A stretch of 64,000 nucleotides of DNA from Ypsolopha sequella. Taxonomy: Eukaryota > Arthropoda > Insecta > Lepidoptera > Ypsolophidae. The position numbers and the translations under genes are program-made. The stretch is taken from positions 9,672,001-9,736,000 of the forward strand of contig OW203991.1 of the NCBI GenBank assembly GCA_934047225.1. The letters run 5' to 3'. Numbering within the stretch: position 1 is the stretch's first letter; each line of letters starts with the position of its first letter. Positions 57,900-64,000 of this stretch are shown one piece after another. The notes beneath the pieces were generated by a model. The model searched no databases, was not told the DNA's origin, and was given only the letters and a program-made list of their open reading frames with translations.

Positions 57900-58550
57900 T
57901 AGCCTCTTAAAGCTTCTGTTTTATCTGCGATTAAATGGTTTGCTACTTCATGCACCGGTATGTAGCTATGGTATTTGCCAGTGCCGAAAGATATCCACAG
58001 CTCCTTGAGACCATGTTACTGAAGTGAAAAATAAAAGGATATCACTATAACCACAACATCTGAATCAACCGTGTGTATCGTAATTTTTGACGCGCCATTG
58101 AGGGCCATATCTTATGCATGTAAAAAAATACGGCTATGTGCCTCTTCAACATAAGTTAAACAGATTAGTGAGTTGTTTGGATCATCGGACCCGACAAATT
58201 TAACTTTAATTAAATTATCGTCAAAAAAGTAAGATTTTTTTATAATTTTATTTTAATTTCGAGATTTTTATATGAAATACTATAAGTATTATTTCGTATA
58301 TGGCCTGTACGTCTCAAGTTTAGTTAAAAATGATACTAAACTTAACGTTGTAACTAGAAAAAAACATATATTTAATTATCATATTTTAATAACGAAAGAC
58401 TACTCCCTCTCTTTCCTACATCAATTTTTTTTATGGCTACCCTTCGTAAAATGATCTAAGGGTTCTAAGTATTCACTCTGCAAAAGGAAACCTTTTAATC
58501 ATCAAACGCCGTATATTGCGGTTTTTTGTCGTCTACAGAGGCAACTATAA
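57900..58550. other. No gene seen
   Basis: AT-rich sequence with no supported frame or repeat. Confidence 0.4.
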
Positions 58551-58552
58551 GT

Positions 58553-58790
58553 ACCTATGTATTGTGTATGTTGCCATCGCAAAGGTTCTATTGGTTTCTG
58601 TAAATGAGAATTTCATAATTTTTAAATATTTTTTTTTCTTTCTGTCTTACAGAAACCAATGGAAATTGGAATACATAGGTAATAAGGTTTTGTTGAATAA
58701 CTATTGAGTGAATTTCGAATTTAAGTGTTTTATTTCGGTTAATTAGAAAAAGGCGGGTTTTTCACTATCCGGCTGCGCAACCGCTCTTAA
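58553..58790 (-). repeat. TTAA-ended foldback family, copy 6
   Basis: The right end is complete: 'ggcgggtttttcactatccg' then 'gctgcgcaaccgctcttaa'. The left end is truncated, beginning at the inner 'tatgttgccatcgcaaagg'. The centre is a pyrimidine-rich loop near 58630-58645. Confidence 0.8.
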
Positions 58791-58902
58791 CAACTTGTTG
58801 GATTGTTTGCTGAGGTTGTACCAAAAAAATGGCAGTGTCATTTTTGAAAAGATCACTTTCTGGCATTCTTGAAAATGAAAAAAGAAATAGCTTCTATCGA
58901 CC

Positions 58903-59038
58903 TGTACAGTGCTACAAGGATCTGATGACGCGTGGATGATAGGGCGACGCAGCTGTAAAACAAGGAGTATGGTAGCGGCGTTACTTCCAATTTTAGACAA
59001 AACCAATCCACGCGTTATAAGATCCTAGTAGCACTGTT
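58903..59038. repeat. 136-bp foldback with ~33-bp arms
   Basis: 'gtgctacaaggatctgatga' (left) pairs with the right arm ending 'agatcctagtagcac', with 'cgcgtggat' against 'atccacgcg' at the inner ends. The spacer is about 68 bp. It lies 113 bp after foldback copy 6. Confidence 0.75.
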
Positions 59039-59041
59039 CCT

Positions 59042-62000
59042 ATATTCGAATGATACTTTGATATATTTATTTTTTGTGATATGAGAAACTGCTAAGCTGC
59101 TAAATGCACTACTTTTGTGGTACTTAATTATAACCTAAAAGCCAGTAACAGTAATAAAGATGCGAAATCTTCGTTAATTAACATTAATCTAAAAATGCAT
59201 TTGTTTTCATGACGTATTAGAAATAATTTGCTTGAAAATTTTATTCGACAACCGACATAAATTTTCAAAATATTTGGGAAATTTGTAATGTTTTGAAATT
59301 TTCCCTATCTCCTAATGTAATTTTTTGCTTACACAGATATGTCCAATTACAGCTAATTCAACCAAGCCGATGTTGAATTATGCCGCGGGTTGGACAGTCG
59401 CCAAAAAATGCATCTTACGCAATTGTACTAATAAAACCAAAAATATTAAAATTAGATATTAAAAACATGTATTTTCTTACTAACTAAGAAAACTTTGATT
59501 ATGAAATCTATCTTTGCTAAAAAATAAGTTATCAAATTTGAAAAAAGTTTTGCGATCCGAAACCTTAGTCATTTAACTACTCAAAATGAAATTGTACTAC
59601 AAAAATAATCCCGCTTCTACGTGTAAGTAATTTTTATTACCGAAGAAAAATAGAACATTCTGAGTTTCTAAATTAACTTAGGTTTCGACATACGAGTAAC
59701 AATTGTGCACATTGGTTATGGCTCGCCGTATTAATAGTCTAATAACATCCCTGAATGCCTCGAAAATTGTGTTATTTAATAATCAAAAGTTAGTCGAGAG
59801 TTAATTGTGAAATAAACCTGTGAAACAAGTACAAGTGTATCATCATAATTAAATTTTTTGTACCCTGCCCAGCAATAGCGATGACTTAAATAATGTCTTT
59901 TTTTTGTTGTAAATCATTCGCATTTGTATTTTGTTTGTTAGTTTAGTTTGTAATATATTTATTTTTAAGCGTTTAGTTTGTTTAAGTTTTAAGTATTTTA
60001 TAGGTTTATCTAGTTTGAATACAAAGTGAATTTTTTGTTATTTAAGTTTGATATATTTTTATCTAGTTTAGTTTGTAATATATTTATTTTGTTATTTAAT
60101 GCATTAAGTTATTGAATGTTATTTAAGTTTTTAGTTAAGTTACTCTAATTTATTGTAGACATGAAGCGAAATGAAATTGATACGTTTTGGATCCAGTTAG
60201 AACAGAACATCTCTATATTATGTTAATGACAACTCCACTGGTTCCGCGCTGTCTGAGCGCTGTGTCTCAATGTCAACTTGATGTTACCGAATCGATTACA
60301 ACTGACATACTTCCAAGTTGAATATAAAACGCAGCATCGTAGGTGCGTGGTCTTTTTCTAATTTATAACTGCGTAACAGTTCTAAAAATCTTATAATTTT
60401 AGTTTAATTTATTCATTAGGTAGGATTGCGTTTAGTTTGAAATACAGGATCTAAAGAGATTGGGAAGGTTAAGGTGCAGATGTTAACGATTTGATTAGTT
60501 CACAATTTTAAACGCTCCCTAAAAATAATTTGAAAAACCCTTGATGAATAAAAACCGTATAAAACCCATTATTGTTGACGTCATCTGCTTGAACTATAAG
60601 TTTCATATAATATTTAATTTCAAAATATTTCACCAAAGTTTTTTTTTCAGTTCAGTGCTACCTAGATAATTAATCTTTGTTCGATCTTCCTAGTAGCTTT
60701 TTAGTTAAAGTATGAGAGCTAGTGAAAAATAACAATGAAGTAGATGACTTTTTTTTTTATTATATGTGTATATACAATATGTTTTTTTATTGTTTATTTA
60801 TTCGATACTTTCAACATGTGTAATTTTTTTTACATATGTAAATGCATGTTTTTTTACTATAAGTATGAACTTATGTATTCAATTTTTATTTTTGTTTATT
60901 TATTTATATTTTAGAAACTGTAAACACTTATTTGCCCATCGTTATCACTACTTTTTAAGACTGGTTGAGAGAGTGCAGGTCTTTTGGCTGCCAGGGGGTC
61001 CTAAATAATCACCAACTCTCTTACTATTATGACGTGGTTGAACCAAGAATTTTTTATACAGGTCTCAGGTACACAAATCACAAAACGATTTGCGGTCCGC
61101 AAATTTATCAAACAAATAACCCTTTAAAGCCTGCAAATATTCAGTGATTTTTGTTAAAATTTTATTTATAAAATTGGAATTTTAATTAAACCTGTTAAAG
61201 TCTTTATTACTATGTAAGATACGAGTTTAACTACGTTCTATAAATATAATTTATCGTAGTTCTTAACCTTCTGGAAAAGTACACCAGATTGCCGTAAATA
61301 TTGGTTTAATTTCCAAATCTTATACGGCAAATAATTGATTCAATACGCTTATATGTTTTTTGAATCTCTTCCATAATTTGATACAAAACTGTAATGAATG
61401 AACTTCCCAAAGTGTTGTTGAAAATGTGTATATTTTTTCACTTAAACATCCGTAGTACAGTGAAATAGTGGTGCTTCTACATATTGAACATTCATATTCG
61501 AATATAATTTATTTGGTAGTTTTTTTAGCATGAACATTAAAGGAACTCTTCGAAACTCTCTTAAAACATGAGATTTTTCTAAGCAGTATTCTACATCACC
61601 AATGGCAAAATCTTATATCTATACTCGTTCTCTGTTGAAGACCGAGTCTTTGACTCAATTTACGCTCTTGTCACAGCTGTAATAAGGAGTGAAAAGTGGG
61701 GTAGAAGATTTTCTTTCATAGTACAGTGTGTACACAGGACAGTATGCTCATAAATAGGTCTGCAAAGCGGCCGTATAGTTATTCCGATCACGTATAGAAA
61801 AGCCGAGAACATACCCAAGTAACAAAGCTGACAGGCATACATTTTTGATATCGGCAACCCTTTCATTCATTCATATTTTAGGGTTGCTACTTGTAACTAA
61901 AATTGTATTATGTTTTGTGGGTAGTCACTACCCGTAGTTGTGACCGATAATCGTTAAGAATAGTGAATTTTTATATTGAGCGGAAAGACATATGTGGGAA

Positions 62001-62370
62001 ATTGGAAATGACAAATCCGTCATGATAATAATCTTGTTTTCTTTCTAGTACACTGTAAATAAATAAAGTTGAAGTATGTTGTTACTTGTATAGAGTTGCA
62101 TTATATGAATGTAGATTGCATATATTCAAGCCAGTCAATGATTTAGCTCGTATGTATTCTTTGGAAAATATCTACACAAATCACAATAACACTGTATAAA
62201 TAATATTTTATATGAATAAAAAAGTATTGACTAGGTTCGAGCTATAGTTTGACCAACTAGTGGTTGTCGTCGACTGACGAAATATATATACTTTTTTATG
62301 TCTATTTATAATCTATTTAAATATGAATAAATATAATTTTAGCTATATTAGCTTTTTATTTGTAGTTTTA
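59042..62370. other. No gene seen; degenerate TTTAGTTTG tract
   Basis: Between 59930 and 60140 the motif 'tagtttagtttgtaatatat' occurs twice about 125 bp apart (59939, 60064) within a T-rich, weakly repetitive tract. The rest holds only short frames. Confidence 0.45.
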
Positions 62371-62371
62371 A

Positions 62372-62494
62372 GCAATTATATGATAATAATTAAAAAAATA
62401 ATAAACTTTATATTTTTTCGATATATTTCGGCCCCACTGATGAGGAGAAAAAATATAAAGTTTATTATTTTTTTAATTATTATCATATAATTGC
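62372..62494. repeat. Perfect 48-bp inverted repeat with 27-nt loop
   Basis: Left arm 62372-62419 and right arm 62447-62494 are exact reverse complements over 48 positions (both outer ends 'gcaattatatgataataat'). The loop contains 'cggccccactgatgag', GC-richer than the arms. Perfect pairing implies recent origin or continuing correction. It is non-coding. Confidence 0.92.
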
Positions 62495-63159
62495 CTAATC
62501 TATTTAAAATAATAATACTGTATGAAATCTATGACACAAATGTATGAAACTTCAATTCAATGCCATTTTATCTAGCTTCTAGTTCCACCAATGTCAAGTT
62601 ATAAGTAAAAAGACGCATAGTTACTTTATATATAAATAACTAAACGAAAACGTATATCTCGTCGATCATCCGCGAGTAGAATTGTATGAAATTTATTGCA
62701 ACTCTTTGGTCAAATGCTAAAAATTTTTAAAAGTATAGCGAGGCGGGAAATATGTACAATGTGAGAAGTAATGCGCGAGAATTTGTTCGTGACCAAAATC
62801 GTAACAATCATAATAAAACGTAACCCTTGTTTGACAGCTGCGTACCTTTTCTATGTCATACACGCACCAAAAAAGCCTTGTCATACTGTGTAGGTAGGAA
62901 AATTAGTAACGTGTTATGGGAAATAAAGTGACTTTTAGGATTATATACGAATGACAGACGAATGACAGGCGAAATACATATTTTATATTACAACTTGTGA
63001 CGTAGCTAGGTAAGAAAAAGTTAATAAATCTTTCATGGGAAATGCCATACTATTTTATAATAAGATACCAAACGAAATTTTTGCACTAGCCCTTTGTAAA
63101 TTTAAGGTTTACGTGAAGAAGATTATTTGCTCGAAGGCCTATACAGTAAATGTTTACTT

Positions 63160-63640
63160 AAGGCGATTACCATCGCCAAATTGGCAGCTCGATATTTGTC
63201 AGTAATAATATCAACGAAAACGACATTGAAATAACGTTCATATCAGCGCGCAATGCATAGTGGCTGTTATGACGCTCGCTGCGTCCTTGGTAGGGCGAAA
63301 TAGGAGAAAATTATCCTTTTCACTTGGACGCGATTGTTCGATTGAATAATCCTTTGTTATGTTTATAGCTATCAAGTTTATCTATTTATCAAAGCATAAA
63401 TTAATTCAATCGGCTAAGCCACTTAGGAGCAGTAGGAAATTCAAGCCAAAAAACACCATTTAGCTAATAAATTTTTTCATGTAGAAGTTTTGGTGGTATG
63501 AAAAAGAAAAATGTTGCATATGTTGTCTAAAAGCTGATCATTCATAATAATTTTTTTCATTATTTTTGGTTTGGCCGTAAACGAGGAGTAGGCTTTAGAA
63601 AGTACCCATTTGGCAATAGTAAGGCCCTTAATGTGATACG
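63160..63640 (+). repeat. 'gcgcgctgatatgaac' family, copy 4
   Basis: The core 'cgttcatatcagcgcgcaat' lies at 63235-63254, followed by 'gcgaaataggagaaaatta' and 'ggacgcgatt' as in the other copies. 'aacgaggagtaggcttta' near 63580-63600 matches the outer part of copy 2, giving a unit of about 480 bp. Confidence 0.7.
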
Positions 63641-63733
63641 TTAAAGTTTTAGCATCCCTGTTACTCCATATGCGAAAAAACCCTCAGTGCAGGTGGGACG
63701 GATTCGTGGAAAAGTAGCAAAATGTCGGTTTTT

Positions 63734-63815
63734 TATTAATATAAAATGTATATTATTATATATATATTATACATTATATATATATATATATAATAATATA
63801 CATTTTATATTAATA
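63734..63815. repeat. Perfect 34-bp AT palindrome
   Basis: 'attaatataaaatgtatatt' starts the left arm at 63735, and the right arm ends with its exact complement at 63814. The pairing covers 34 positions with a 14-nt spacer of TA repeats. It is a cruciform-prone sequence and may be a TA microsatellite expansion inside a small hairpin element. Confidence 0.85.
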
Positions 63816-64000
63816 TGTATATTTTTGCCAAAAATAGTTTTTGACATAGCTATTTTGTCAAAAAGATTTTCAAGGAGACTTTACAAATACATAATATCCA
63901 CATTTTGAATGCAATTTCACAATGAAATTAGTTAGGATTTCAGAAAAACAGGAAAAAATAAAACAATTTAGAAAATACCTCTAAACTAACTTAGTCTATC

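Overview
The window looks like a repeat-rich, gene-poor stretch of an insect nuclear genome, most probably a moth or butterfly. It is AT-rich, has no operons or bacterial signals, contains one clean GT-AG intron, and is packed with eukaryotic transposable-element relics. Several dispersed repeats (a 'gccaagtgcgagtcgg' unit, an 'actagcggac' unit, a 'ccgacttgaaa' unit) resemble repeats I associate with Lepidoptera. That assignment rests on memory of repeat families, not on a database search. I see no complete host protein-coding gene. The only plausible host-type coding signal is a two-exon THAP-domain remnant near 4.1 kb.

Layout. 0-10 kb: a complex foldback (402-940), a 131-bp tandem array (2971-3475), a 380-bp foldback (3550-3931), the THAP remnant (4075-4361), a LINE 3' end on the minus strand (5855-6325) and two copies of a TTAA-ended foldback family (7947-9114). 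10-20 kb: a LINE 3' end (10900-11450) abutting a broken mariner transposase (11481-12314), a foldback (13511-13736), a nested foldback (16359-16905), and a 346-bp TIR element with a 7-bp target duplication and a possible THAP start (19351-19696). 20-30 kb: a 551-bp hAT-type MITE with a near-perfect 8-bp duplication (21501-22051), a 79-nt hairpin, a ~510-bp direct duplication and a tRNA-like sequence.

29.66-37.45 kb is the most structured part. A pair of ~0.5-kb inverted arms encloses a 994-bp internally deleted piggyBac element with TTAA duplications. Next to it is a BEL/Pao LTR retrotransposon (32652-37445) with near-identical 465-bp LTRs and a 5-bp target duplication. It has lost its protease, the first part of its reverse transcriptase and its integrase catalytic core through two internal deletions, yet keeps long open frames. 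It looks like a young but non-autonomous copy.

38-64 kb holds two ~530-bp copies of one dispersed repeat (38.36 and 53.06 kb), an RTE-like LINE tail (43.45 kb), a minus-strand LINE reverse-transcriptase pseudogene (56.7-57.9 kb), more copies of the hairpin-headed and 'gcgcgctgatatgaac' families, and many hairpins, including a perfect 48-bp inverted repeat (62372-62494).

The recurring theme is foldback DNA: more than a dozen independent inverted-repeat elements lie in 64 kb. No gene network can be inferred. The elements are parasites or relics, and most have lost the enzyme that moved them.
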